In this document: piece after piece, positions 39,437 through 51,900 of the stretch
How positions within the stretch are numbered: the stretch's first letter is position 1
Layout of the letters: each line of letters opens with the position of its first letter
DNA from: Tetradesmus obliquus
Lineage: Eukaryota > Chlorophyta > Chlorophyceae > Sphaeropleales > Scenedesmaceae
Length of the DNA: 64,000 nt
Direction of reading: 5' to 3'
Assembly (NCBI GenBank): GCA_030272155.1
Contig: CP126192.1
Coordinates: forward strand, 4,188,501-4,252,500
Translations under genes and position numbers: made by a program
Notes under the pieces: model-generated
Databases searched by the model: none
Told to the model about the DNA's origin: nothing
The model's input: the letters and a program-made list of their open reading frames with translations, nothing else

Positions 39437-42400
39437 ATGCAGGCCAGCAGGCTCACACCACTGTCTCGTTCATGCTCAAAGTACACCAGAAGATTAAACG
39501 TGCCTTGTGATCGCAAGCCTACGGTCATACGCTGCCAACACCCTCACAGCATCTCGGCAGACAGGACTGAGGCCACCAGTACCACCAAGAAAAACACGAT
39601 TCGTGTGCATTACCACAGGAGGGACCTGAACTACGCCGTGAGATACTCTCGGGCACGACAGCGCAGCTGATCAGCTGCTGGCACCTGCTGCTGTCAGACT
39701 GCCAACAGCACTGCTGTTGCTGCTCAACATCGGCACAGTGCAGTAGGGTTGCTACCCGCCCAGCAGCCCCTGTGCAAAGCAGCATCAGCCATCAGTCAAA
39801 GCACAGCCAAAAGGTGTCAATATTTGTGTATGAGACACCTTCCTCAGCTGCTGTTTGCAAATCGCCCTGCCTAGAGAGGCAGCGGCACTGGGAAGGATGG
39901 GCGCTGCACATCACTGCATCGATCACTGTGTGCGCTGCGCCGGCTGCATGCTGTGCAGGGCTGGGGCTTGCACATCTGGGGTGATGTAGAGCATCCAACA
40001 CCCTGGAGCAGTGCAAAGCAGCCGACTGGCTCAGGGCCTGAGGGGCCTTACTGGGACGTGGTGCTGCAGACCTCAGCCAAACATGTGGGGCTGCTGATAC
40101 ACAAGGGCGAAGAAAAGGCGGCAGGTGACAGCAGCTAAAGCATCCCACTGCAGAAGCAGATGCAGGTCGTGCACATACCAACAGACAGGTGTTTGTCTGA
40201 GAGGCATGCAAACAAAGCTTAGGCTGCGTGATCTATATCCGTTGTTGCAGCAGCTGGCAAGCGCAGGGAAACTGCATGCCCCACCCTGTCTACTGAAACA
40301 CCTCATCGGTTGAACATGCATTTTGCTAACAATTTGCGTGCGTAAGAGCCCGATCTGGTGCAAGTAGATGCAGGTTCGTCTCCAAGGTTTTGCAAAGTAG
40401 TGCTCGCTGATCAAGTTTCACAAGCACGGCAGCCTTAGGGCAACAGCGTGTGTCAATGCGTGCGTCCTGCATGGGACGCACTGCACCCATAGGAAAAAGT
40501 GAGCTCTGCTTGTAGGCCTGACCCTTGGGTTTGTTCCTGCTGGTGCTGCTGGTGCTGGTGCTGCTGATGCTGCCAGGTGCCGAGCACGTGGACCCCAGCA
40601 AGGCTGGCGAGGTGTGGCTGGTGCAGAACGAGCAGCACCCCTTCTTTGAGGTGCCCGACATGAGCCACATCCCAGCAGGCACGCTGTTCAAGAGCTACGC
40701 GCACTGGTGAGAGCAAGCAGCAGCAACAGCAGCAGCAGCAGCAGCAGAGCTCGAGGCCAGCTTGCAGCATGAGCAGCAGCAGCAGACATAAGTAGCAGGG
40801 ACAGCAGCTGGCTGCTCATCACATCTGTGAGCAAACAGCAAGCAGCGACGTACCGCTTGCCTCAGCACTGAACAAAATCAATTCTTTCAAGCGCGCACTT
40901 CAACCAGCTTGCACTAGGTGAGGTGTGAAGGCAAGAACCTTCCCACACAGTATCAGCCAAGGCAGACTGCCGCATGCGCATCTGCACCCCTGCGCCACGC
41001 TACAGCCTGTTCAGCAACCTGCTATGCTGTGCCACATCATCATGCCGCAGGGTGAAGGCCAGCAGCCTGGTATGGCGTGTGCAACGTGGCATTTGCAACG
41101 TGCCTGCCTCTGCATGGCACCACTGCACCACACTACAGCTTTTTCAATGCATGCTGCTGACTTCTGTGTCACTTTGCTCACACTTCCAACAGGGTGAAGG
41201 CCAGCAGCCTGGTGTGGCGCGTGCCTGTGAGCGAGGATGGGGAGCTGAGCAGCCCCCAGCGTCTGTTCCAGCTGCACTTCAGCAGGGACAGCAGGATGCA
41301 CGTGACAGGTGCGGCCGGCGTGATGGATGTGGCATGTGGCATGGCGCCTGGGCTGTACACAGCGGGAGCTTGCAGCAGACTGTCGGCTTTTTAGAATTGC
41401 ACTTGCGGTTCAAAACGGTATGGATGGAAGTTGAGCAAGGTTTGGCCTTGCTCGCAAACGCAGCAGGCAGCAGCGGAGTACACATGGGAGGGCACATGAC
41501 AGCTGCGCATCATATGTCTGCAGCTGGTATGTGACTGATGGAGCCCAGCCATGCACAGCAACCACACCACCAGTGTTTTCATTTCCTGTTGTGCACTGCG
41601 TATCTCCACATTCGAATGCCTGGCCATGTGACAAACCGCTCAACATGCAGGCAAGGGCATTGAGGGTGCCGATGAGGTCATCCCGCTGCGCATTGCCGGG
41701 CTGAACATCCCTGCTGACGTCATGGCCAAGTACCCGCACCTGTTTGGCAGCACACACCTGGAGATCGACCCTCAGCACATGCACAAGGTGAAGAGAGCGT
41801 ACTGCATTAAGAGTTGCGCCTGCAGCCTGACACCTCCCCAGTAATGCTAAGCAGGGTGGAGCTATGCGCTGCCTCCTTTACCTATGATGTGCTGCACTTT
41901 GCCACACAGTCCGTAAGTCAACACCGCCTGACGTGTTGCACACTAGCTGCGGGTACACCTGCCAGCGGACACCACAACATCACCAGCGCGCCCTCTTATA
42001 ACTGTGCAGCATCAAACTGTGTCAGTACGCTGTGCTGCGGCTGTCGCGCTGCTGCAGGTGCGTGAGTATTGCAAGGGCCAGGTGGCGCTGAGTGTGCAGA
42101 GCCACACGGGGCGCGTGCTGGACTGCACGGGTGTGCAGCTGGCCGGCATGCTGGACGACCTGTTTGCGACAGACGAGCCGCTGGGCGACCACATCGGCAG
42201 GGACACCAAGAGCCGCGCAGTCAGCGTGTGGGTGAGTTGCTGCTGCTGACACTGAGACTGCATTGTGCATGTAAGCGTTTGAGCAAGTGGTAGGCAGATG
42301 ATGTGCTCAGAATGGATGATCCCAGCCGAAGCTGTGAAGACTTGCGGCTGCAGTTGCAGACGTTAGTGATGAGGCAGGCAGGTGCATGCTATGCTGCTGC

Positions 42401-42618
42401 AGTGTGGCGCATGGCGACCTGTATGTGTAGTTCTACTGTTAGTGTGGTGCACTTGGATGTCGTGGGGGATTTAACGCCTGGATGTTGCATTTCATTGCGC
42501 TGATTAGCAAGAATTGAACTGAAACTGCTGTGCCTGCCTGCCTACCTGCGCCCTGCCCAAGCACAGCCCTGCTGGTCAAGAATTTCAGTGGGAAGTAAAC
42601 ATGCAACCAGTTTGCTTG

Positions 42619-42702
<84 letters not shown>

Positions 42703-45700
42703 CCCACTTGTTCAAACGCTGGTCTTGCCCTGCAGGCTCCCACCGCCAAGAAGGTGGAGCTGCTGCACTTCTGGGAGCTGCGGGGAGGGCAGCCGGAGGT
42801 GCTGCCCATGGCCTGCAGCGAGCGTGGCGTGTGGAGCTGCGCGCGGCCCGCGGAGTGGCAGAACACGTGAGTGAGGCAGCGGGGCAGCATCTCATGGGCG
42901 GTGCATAGCTGTCAGCAACTTGCACAGCACTGTACTGATTGCTGGTGGGTGGTGTGTGGTTGGCTTGCTGAGCGGCTGGTGTTTGCTGGTAGTATGCCCT
43001 GCTGGCTCTGTGCTAATTATAACAATAGGCCTGTGGAGTACTGAGCAGCAGACAGTGGTGTCTTCCTGTCTCAGCTACAGTAGCAAGCACTCTTTTTTGA
43101 CTCACACAACCCCCCTGCATCCACCGCCTGCTCCGCAGCGCCTACAAGTTCCGGGTGACGGTCTTTTGCCCCTGGACCAACCAGATTGAGACAATGGAAG
43201 CCACGGACCCTTACAGCCGCTGCACCACTGCTAATGGCGAGCGCAGCATGTTTGTGGACATGGACAGCCCCCAGCTGATGCCGCCTGGCTGGTGGGAGCA
43301 CCCTGTGCCGGGGCTGGTGCACTGGACTGACGTCAGCGTGTACGAGCTGCATATACGTGACTTCAGGTGCGGTGCTGGGGCATGTGGTCTTGGTTTCGTG
43401 AGTCTGCTGCGTTCTTTGACAATGCACGCGGTAATGGGCGCGCATGGTGCCCTTCTTCTGTCGTTGATCACTGCAGATGTTAGCATGTACGAGCTGCACC
43501 AGAGTATCATCCTCACCGTGCATCCCTCATCCTCGCGTCCTTTCATGTGCTGTTTCATATACCTGCAGCGCCACGGACCCCACCGTGCCGGACCACCTGC
43601 GTGGCAAGTACCGCGCCTTCTGCAGGCAGCACCTGTACCCCCAGGAGCCCCGCCGACTGAGCAACGGCCTGGCACACCTCAAGGGGCTGCAGGAGGCGGG
43701 CATGAACCACGTGCACCTGCTGCCCACATATGACTACGGCAGCGTGCCTGAGCGGCCGGAGGAGCAGGCACACGTGATGGTGAGATGAAAGTGACTACTG
43801 CTGCTGCTGGTGTCATGCCTTGCTGCTGATAGTGAGGGCGCGTGGCATGCGTGCTGGCATGTGTGTTGTTGTGCAGCTGCGGATCCTGGTGCACGGCTGC
43901 TGCAGCTGCTCAGCTGCCCTGGGCTGCCTGCTGACTGGCCTGCCGGGGTTCTTCTGCACCCGCAGGAGGACCTGTCGCACCACGCGCCTGACAGCGAGTA
44001 CCAGCAGAGTGTGGTCATGTCAGTGGCTGACAGGGACGGCTTCAACTGGGGGTGAGCTGTAGTTGCGGCGCGCATGTGCAGCTGCAGCCTGCATTACGGC
44101 CTGAACAGACAGACAACATCACAAAACAAAACAGTGCTGTGAGCAAGCAAGCAAGCAACCAACCCCCTGTGAAAGCTCCGCTGCATGACGAATGCAGCTG
44201 CTGCAGCCACTCAAGCTGCTGCATCAGCTGCATGCGTTGCCTGTTATGGCACTTGCCATAACTTTGCAGCTTTATGCTGCCTACTTGGCACTTGTGCGCC
44301 TCAACTTCACTCATTTCCCTATGTCTCCCGCCAATATCACGCAGCTACGACCCGGTGCACTATGGTGTGCCGGAGGGCAGCTACAGCACCGCGCCTGATG
44401 GACCGCTGCGGGTGCTGGAGTTCAGGGAGATGGTGCAGGTGGGCCACGCTGCAGCAGCAGTGGGGCCCAATGCTCGTTCAGCTGTGCTGCCTTTTGACAT
44501 AAATGCTGAAGTTGATAATAGAAGGAGACCGTGCGGGCACCTCTTGTGTTGTTCAGTGCCGAGAAGCAGGGCAGGTTGCTGAGTGTGATGTGGAGGCCAA
44601 GGGACACTGCAGCTGGGCCTGCTTACGATTCACAGTTTTAGCGCCTGTGCTGTGACCGCCGCCGTATTGCATTTCGCACCAGTCCACACTGCCGCAGTCT
44701 TCACGGCAACCCAGGTCACGACGCCTTGCTGTGCCGCTGCTGTGTGTTGTGGTCTGTCATGCTGCAGTCGCTGCACAGCCTGGGCCTGCGCGTGGTGCTG
44801 GACGTGGTGTACAACCACACCTTTGCCAGCGGACCCTACAGCCAGAACAGCGTGCTGGTGCGTGGCAAATCTGCTTTATGTTCTGTTTAGCAGCAGCTCC
44901 TGTGTGTTGCACGCCCTATCATGCCGAGCAGGTTCTGCTTTTTAGCGCAGAAACCAAGGGCAATACGGCCGTCTGCGTGAATCAATCAAGCATAGCTGTC
45001 ATGCCGCTTGCGTACACGACTTCAGCGCAAAGTACAGGATCCACATGTGCGCTGGTGCAGCATGCAACATACCAGGCTGAGAGCACTCAGGTTGACCTGT
45101 TGGCTGCGGGTGATGCTGATGCTGATGGTGCTGCCGCTGCTGCAGGACAAGATTGTGCCAGGCTACTACCACAGGCGGCAGGAGGACGGCGAGATGTGCC
45201 ACAGCACGTGCTGCAACAGTGAGCACAGCGCTGCAGCATCCCTGCAGCTCCCCTGCCACATCCTGCACGGTCAGCAGCAGCACTTTGGTATTCTCACTCT
45301 TTTTGGCAGGCTATTATGCTGCAGCATTGTCATATGCCTCGCTGCACGCTTCCTGCTGGCTGCCCATACGGGCGCTGTTGCCGCACCAATCTGACACAGC
45401 CCCTCCTGCTGCATGGCTGCAGACACTGCGAGCGAGCACCGCATGTTTGAGCGGCTGATGGTGGAGGACCTGGTGCACTGGGCCAGGGACTACAAGGTGG
45501 GAGTGCAGCGACAGCGGGAGGCTGTAGGGCAGCGCTGCTCTGCTGTGCTGCTTGTCACTTAGTGCATGGCATGCAGGGCACGGAACCTGCCAGGCGTGTC
45601 TTACCGCGCCAAACAAGTGCACGCTGGCATTGACATGAATGGCACGCACAAAGCCAACACACACAAAGCCAACACTATTGCTGTGCATAATCTACGGCGG

Positions 45701-48387
45701 GTCGACGGCTTCCGCTTCGACATCATGAGCCACCACTTTGTGGGCACCATGATCCGCAACGTCATCAGCACACCCAGGGTCTGCTGCTGTGTCTGCTGCT
45801 GCTGCCGTTGCTGGCCACAGGTTGACGGCTTCCGCTTTGACATCATGGGCCACCACTTTGTGGGCAACATGACCGCCATCCGCAACGCCATCAACGGCCT
45901 CACCCTGGAGCGCGACGGCGTGGACGGCCGCAAGATGTACATCTACGGAGAGGCGTGGGACTTTGGCGAGGTGGCGCTGAATCAGCGCGGCCGCAACGCC
46001 AGCCAGCACAACCTGGGAGGGTCGCGTATTGGTGCCTTCAACGACAGGTGGGTGAGGTTTGTGAATAGAGAACTTGCATGTTATAAGCATGCCAAGCAGG
46101 GTGGGAGGTGTATGGGCGGGTGCAGCAGGGGTTGTGCCGCAATGTGGCGGGGTTGTTGCGGGGTTTGGTTGTGCAGTGAGGAGCAGGCCAATTTTGGCGC
46201 TGGGTGGGGTACATGGCTGCAGCATAATGGCGCCATGTGGCGGGCCTAGCGCTGCAACACGAGCCATGTGATGTGGCAGGTTGCTGCATATTCCAACGCC
46301 AACCGCAGATCTAGGTGCTGCAAGCAGCAAAGAGGAACGGCGCAACCGCAACCACAATCCTGAGGGCCACATGCATGCAGCAACCCTGTGCATGTACTTT
46401 ACTTCGCTGCAGGATGCGTGATGGCGCCATGGGCGGCAGCCCCTACCAATCGCCAGACTGCCAGGGCTTTGCCACAGGCCTGGCAGTGGACCTGAATGGT
46501 GCGCAGCACCAGGGCTCAGCCAAGGAGCAGTTGGCCACGCTGCTGCACCGCACGGACTGGGTGCGCTTCGCACTGGCGGGCAACCTGAAGTGAGTGCTGT
46601 GGGCTTGTTGGTGGAGAGTTTGTTGTGCAGCGGCATTGCAGCAGAGGGTTCAGCCTCTGAGTTACAACTCTGCCTTCTGCAAAAGGATCATTGAGCATCT
46701 GCCGCATCAATCAACAGCGTGGATCAAACACTGCAGCCTTTCACGCCAGCCACACGTGTGCCTGCTGCTGCCATATGCCTGCAGGGACTATGAGGCTCAG
46801 GTGGCTGACGGGCGGCTGGTTGCGGGGCAGCATGAGACCTACCACGGCAACCAGCCGCTGGCATACGGCTGCGATCCAGCTGAGAACGTCGTCTTCAACG
46901 GCTGCCATGACAACGAGACCATCTTTGACCAGGTGCGGCACATTGCCCATCATGCATTGCTGGGCGGAGGATTGAGTTGGACAGCAGACGAGCCCAGTCT
47001 TGTGTGGGGAAATGGGCATGGCTGCTGGTGGAGCAGCAGGTGAGTTGCAGGCATGGTGACTAACAGCAGGACAAGGGGCTCATTGCACAAGCTGAAGCAG
47101 CAGCCATCCATGCTGGTAACAAGCAGGCAGTACTGATGCCTTGTTCCTGCTGCTGCTGCTGCTGCTGCCAGGTGATGATGAAGCTGGGCAGGCACGTTGA
47201 TGCCGACGGCCGCGCGCGCGTGTGTGGGCTGGCGCATGCGCTGCTGGTGCTGTCCCAGGGTGTGCCCTTCATCCATGCGGGAGATGACCTGCTGCGCAGC
47301 AAGAGCCTCGACAGGGACAGCTACAACTCAGGTGCGTGTGTGGCGCAAACCGGGAGTGCAAATTTGTTTGTGTGCAGGGAGATGAACATATGACTTGTGT
47401 GGAAGAGGGCTTGCAATGCATGCGTGCCGGTGGTGTCCCAGCCTTGCTGCACAGGGAGTGGCATGGCCGAACACATATATCTCCTGGTGCAGCATTGCTG
47501 GAAAGGTGCACAGCTATGCATCTCCATTGGTTCCTGACAGTCAAGCAGCCGTACATACGTCCTTTTACATACACTGACACAGCGGTGTGCCGGCCTGTTG
47601 CTGTGCCTGCAGGCGACTGGTTCAACCGCATCGACTGGACAGGCCAGCACAACAACTTTGGCATCGGGCTGCCGCCTGCCAGCAAGAACCAGCAGGCCTG
47701 GGAGTTCAAGCGGCCGCTGCTGACTGCAGCCGACCGCTACCGGCCTAGCCCAGCCATCATTGCTCGCCAAGCGGCGTACTTCAAGGCCCTGCTGCGGGTC
47801 AGGTGCGTGGTGTGCTTGGTGTGGCCCGCTGTGCCGGCCCGCGCTCACGCACTGGCTGTTGTCTAGGAAGTGCTGCATGCTGCAAGCGCATACACCACGA
47901 TATCTGGCTTCTGCTTTGAGGGCGAGGCAAGCTATTGTCTTGCGGTTGTGTCCATCCATGTCTTGCCTATGTGAAACCCGCTGCGCATGCGCGTGTGCCT
48001 GCTGCTGTTGCTGCCTCATTTGCCTGCAGGTACTCTTCGCCGCTGTTCCGCATGCCCACCGGCGAGCACATCCGTCAGCAGCTGCGCTTCCACAACACAG
48101 GCCCGCAGCAGGTGCCTGGCGTGATTGTGATGCAGCTGCACAGCAGCTGGCAGCCGGACCACGGCAGCTGGGACCCGCAGTACAAGCAGGCGCTGGTGGT
48201 GTTTAACGCAAGGCCAGAACCCTATGAGGCTGAGTTTCCTGAGGGAGCAGAGTGGTACAAGCTGCACCCTGCGCTGGCTGCACTGCAGGAGGATGCGATG
48301 GTGCAGCTGTGCAGCGCAGATAATGAGAAGCGGCGCCTGCACGTCAGCCCCCGCATGGCAGCAGTGTTTGTGCAGCCGCGCTCATGA
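39437..48387 (+). CDS. Limit dextrinase (pullulanase), plastid starch debranching enzyme
   Basis: Twenty exons join in phase: 39437-39637, 39959-40124, 40577-40706, 41193-41308, 41651-41787, 42058-42231, 42736-42866, 43139-43366, 43569-43779, 43966-44051, 44345-44438, 44768-44857, 45146-45218, 45423-45496, 45821-46047, 46413-46589, 46785-46932, 47172-47331, 47613-47802 and 48030-48387. They give 1056 residues. A transit peptide of about 50 residues is followed by a CBM41-like domain ([32 protein letters not shown]). A GH13 catalytic domain ends the order. Conserved sites are [17 protein letters not shown] with nucleophile D644, YGEAWDFG with acid/base E681, and CHDNETIFD with D814. NNTASEH and VYELHIRDF also match plant limit dextrinase. 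The enzyme cuts alpha-1,6 links of branched glucans during starch breakdown. Introns 3, 8 and 14 hold diverged copies of neighbouring exon edges, and intron 6 a long TGCC repeat. Confidence 0.95.
41048..41082 (+). repeat. Intronic copy of the start of limit dextrinase exon 4
   Basis: These 35 bases match 41190-41224, which cover the acceptor CAG and the first 32 bases of exon 4, at 33 of 35 positions. The copy lies 142 bases upstream in intron 3 and keeps the AG acceptor. Similarity stops abruptly after position 41082. Confidence 0.85.
42617..42704. repeat. (TGCC)22 microsatellite in limit dextrinase intron 6
   Basis: Twenty-two uninterrupted copies of TGCC fill 88 bases and end 32 bases before the acceptor of exon 7 at 42736. 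On the sense strand the repeat is half pyrimidine and may serve as part of the acceptor tract. Such a pure tetranucleotide array is likely to vary in length between strains. Confidence 0.97.
43474..43499 (+). repeat. Intronic copy of the end of limit dextrinase exon 8
   Basis: This segment resembles 43332-43357 of exon 8. Translated in the same frame it gives ADVSMYELH against TDVSVYELH in the exon. It lies in intron 8 and is directly preceded by CTGCAG, an acceptor-like sequence. No in-frame stop lies between the exon and the copy. Confidence 0.75.
45701..45769 (+). repeat. Intronic copy of the nucleophile exon of limit dextrinase
   Basis: These 69 bases match the start of exon 15 (45821-45895) with one 6-base deletion and six substitutions, two of them silent. 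In the same frame the copy reads [17 protein letters not shown] against [17 protein letters not shown], so the catalytic Asp is kept. The base pair before the copy is GG rather than AG, so it lacks a matching acceptor. It ends without a clear donor. Confidence 0.92.
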
Positions 48388-48940
48388 TGATGATACGAGT
48401 TTGTACTTCTGCGTCGGTCATGGGAGGATGGGCTTCCCGACTGATGAGGTGGTTGGTGGTGGACTAGTTTGAGCATCAGGGTTTTGGCAGGGGGCAATGT
48501 TTGAAGTGGTCAGCTCAATGCAGCTTGTTTCAGCTGCGTGTACGCCCCAAGCTGATAGTTCTGGCTGTATTTTATCGGACCATTGTGCGATCGTTGTCCT
48601 GCACCTCGCTGGGCGGCATTGTTGAGTGAACACCTGAGGAGTCTGTTGGTCGCTTGCGTACTCGTTTTGGCAAGGCACTCTGCTACATAAACATATACTC
48701 TTTTCATTAGCGTCAGGAAGCCAGTTATGGTGGCAGCTGCACTGGAAAGACATTTGGCTTGCATGCTATGAAGTGGCATCACAGTTCTCAGGGCGTTACA
48801 GGACTCCATCACGTCTTTCTGTAGCTCTAAGGAGTGATCGCTGGATCGAACAAACTTGTCTGCTGCGCCAACAGCTTGTCAGCAGTAGGGGCATGCCACC
48901 CAGCCCACCGTTCAAGCTTGCCAGCTGACAACACGGCGAT
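48388..48940. other. Intergenic region, limit dextrinase / glycosyltransferase
   Basis: Holds the limit dextrinase 3' untranslated region and the promoter of the next gene, both on the plus strand. No motif was recognised. Confidence 0.5.
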
Positions 48941-51900
48941 ATGCAAACGCTACCACCGCACCCGATGCCCTCTCAGCAAATGGGCTGTGGCCGTGCAGCT
49001 CGCAGCATGCATGCCCTGCAGCAACACCAACAGTGTGCTGAGGTGCTGGCCCAGCAGCTGGCTGCAGGCCTGAAGGGCCTGCCGCAACAGCAGGCTCAAA
49101 TATATAGAAACAGCCCCGTCACTGAACCTGTACACAGCAGGCAGAGTGATGGTGATGCAGCGGCTGGCAGCAATCGCCAGACACAGAAGATGCCTCCAGC
49201 AGTGGAGGTTGTTGATGCAGCTGGTGGGACTGCAGGGCAGCCCAGTTCAGCAACTAGCTCAGAGACACGAGCAGCAGCAGACTGGTCGCCTGAGCATGCA
49301 GGACAGGAGGCTGCAAGGAACAGTGAGGAGCCGGTGCAGCAGGCCTCTGCTGCAGCGCTGCTGCAGCCAGCCAGTGGCAGTGGCCAGGCAGGCAGTGTGT
49401 ACCAGCCTAGTGAACAGCAGCAGCGGCAGCAGCAGCAAGAGCACCTGGCCGGACATATACAGCAGCAGCAGCACCCGCGGCAATTGCGATCAAATCCTGA
49501 TGCAGGACAGCCGCAGTATGTACAGCAGCTGCTGCAGCGTCAGGGTGCTGCTGCCAGCATGCAAGTCAACCACCAGCAGCAGCAGCAGTTCTGCACAGCT
49601 GTACAAGCAGGCAGGCCCTGGGGTTGGTGGAGGTCGTCTGCTGCTGCTAGCATGTGGCAGGCGATGGACCAGCTGCGGCAGCCGCTGCTGCAGGCACACA
49701 GCCTGCTGGGCTGCAGCGCCAGCTCACATCAGCTGCTTGAGCTGATGTGTCCTGAGGCAGCGGCAGCAGCAGCAGGCAGCGGCAGCAGCAGCAATGCGCA
49801 GTTCTCCGAGTGTTGGAGGCTGCTGCAGGAGCATGCGCAGTCAGCGCAGCAAGCCAAGCAGCAGCAGCAGCAGCAGCAGCAGCAGAGCTTGCTGCAGCAG
49901 GAGCTGCACACTGCTGACCATGCAGCCTGTGTGGAACTGCAGCAGACGCAGCAGCAGCAGCAGCAGCAGGCTCGGCAACCGCTGCTGCCACCACGACAAC
50001 CTCCACCGCAGGCGCAGGAGGAACAGGAGAAGCAGCTGGAGCTGGAGAGCTGTCAGCCCCAGAGGCGCGCTGCTGCTGCTTCCGCTGCTGCAGCCAGCAG
50101 CAGGCAGGGCCCTGCTGCAGATGCTGCAGTGCCACCTGCTGTGCAGCAGAAGGCAGCACAGAGGAAGCCAGCAGCAGCAGCAGCGCGGCCGCCCATGCCC
50201 AAGCCACCAAAAAAGCCGTGGCAGCCGAAGATGGCGCCAGATGACAGGAACTGGAGGAAGGTGGGTTGAGGCAGCTTGGGAAACGGCTTGCAGGACATGA
50301 CTCTCGGGCACACTTGCAGGACATGAGTGCAGGGCAACCACCAAGTTAATTTGCAAATGTTGCAGCAGCCGTAAGTGATCAGCCCTTTCTTGCTGTGGCT
50401 CTGGTTTGCGGCATGTTTGCCTTCATATAGGGCTGCTGTTGGCTAGATTGCCAGCTCACGCGTCTCACTACGGTATTGTGATGCTGTCTCTATTACTGCT
50501 GCCCCTGCTGCTCCGACCATCCGCTTGCAGGACAAGTTCAGCAGCGTGTCAGCACGCGCAGACGCTGAGCTGTCGCACCGCAGGCAGCTGCAGCAGCTGC
50601 ACCCGCTGCCTGACCAGGACACTGCTCACTTTGCCATGCTGATGATGCTGCACAGCGCTGGCTGGCCCAATGCCGAGCTGTGGGAGCAGTGGCAGCAGCA
50701 GCACGAGCCAGGAGAGGTCACCATGATGGTGCACCTCAAGGTGGGTGGGGCTGGGCTGGTGCAGCGCTGCTTGTTATGAGGTAGTTGCAGCGGCTGCGCT
50801 GGCAGCTGCGGGAACAGTAGATGGGCAGGAGAGTGTAACATGTTGCCTTGCAGGAAGCGGCTAAGGTAGCACAGCATGCAAGGGCAAAGCAGGCGGGGTT
50901 AAGTTCGCTGCGCTGCTGCCTCAGTTAGCTGAAAAACAATGAAGTGATGCGCTGTTGCTGTCTGGCACACGCCCTGTCACTGCGGCTGGCGCCACACAGC
51001 TGCATCCCATGCTGCAGGCATGCAGGCTCCTCCTGCATTGCAGTCACAGATCACATCACTCATCTTACACACTCTTTGCACCACTGCACATGTTCCTGCA
51101 GGCCGGCGTGGACCCTGCGTCTGTCAGGACTGGCCGCGAGGCCATCGCAAGCCGCAAGCTGGCCACGTCTGTGGAGGCCAACTGGGGAGACATCAGCCTA
51201 GTAGAGGCGCAGCTAGACAGCATGGGGGAGCTGCTGCGGCGCTGCCCACACGTGACGCATATTGGGCTGGCCAGCGGGCATGACCTGCCACTGCAGCTGA
51301 TCAGGTGCGTGGTGTGGCTGTAGTGTGTAGTGTGGCCACTGCCAGCGGCATGTGGTTGCGGTTGCTGGGTGCACTCGCCGTTGCCTGCCATGGGAGTTGT
51401 GTTTAGGATTGTTGACACTGCTGGCATCGGCTTATTGCTGCCATTCCTGGTGGACCCTCGCTCCCACTGCCTGCTAACTCACACACACGTGTGTTGCTGA
51501 ACCCTTCAATTTCGTTCCTTCTCCGCGCACAGGCCTGGCCTGCTGCTGCCCGGCGTGTCCATGTTTGGTGCGTACCAGTTCCCCGAGGTTGAGACGCGCA
51601 CGCTAAAGGTTGCCGCACTCGATGCGCTGGTGGATGACCTGGAGATGGACCTGACTGAGGCGCAGGACTGGGCGCAGGCGCTGACCTTCCACCACCAGTG
51701 GATGGTGCTGGCGCGAGAGCATGCGGCCGCGCTGGTGCTGCTCACCAAGGAGATTGGCGTGGTGAGTTATGCTGCCATGTTTTGACGTTTGGCACTCAGT
51801 AGGCACAGTGCGGAGGTCGGGGAAGCAGCTTCATGTTGCGTGGGCGGACTTGCTGCTGGCCAAGGAGATCGACGTGGTGAAAGGCAACAACGCTTGCGGT

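Noticed and set aside
39886-39905. Possible copy of the CBM41 exon start in limit dextrinase intron 1
   Set aside because: About 12 of 16 bases match, within what GC-rich introns here can give by chance.
42585-42925. Open frames made of a four-residue repeat
   Set aside because: They are translations of the TGCC microsatellite inside an intron.
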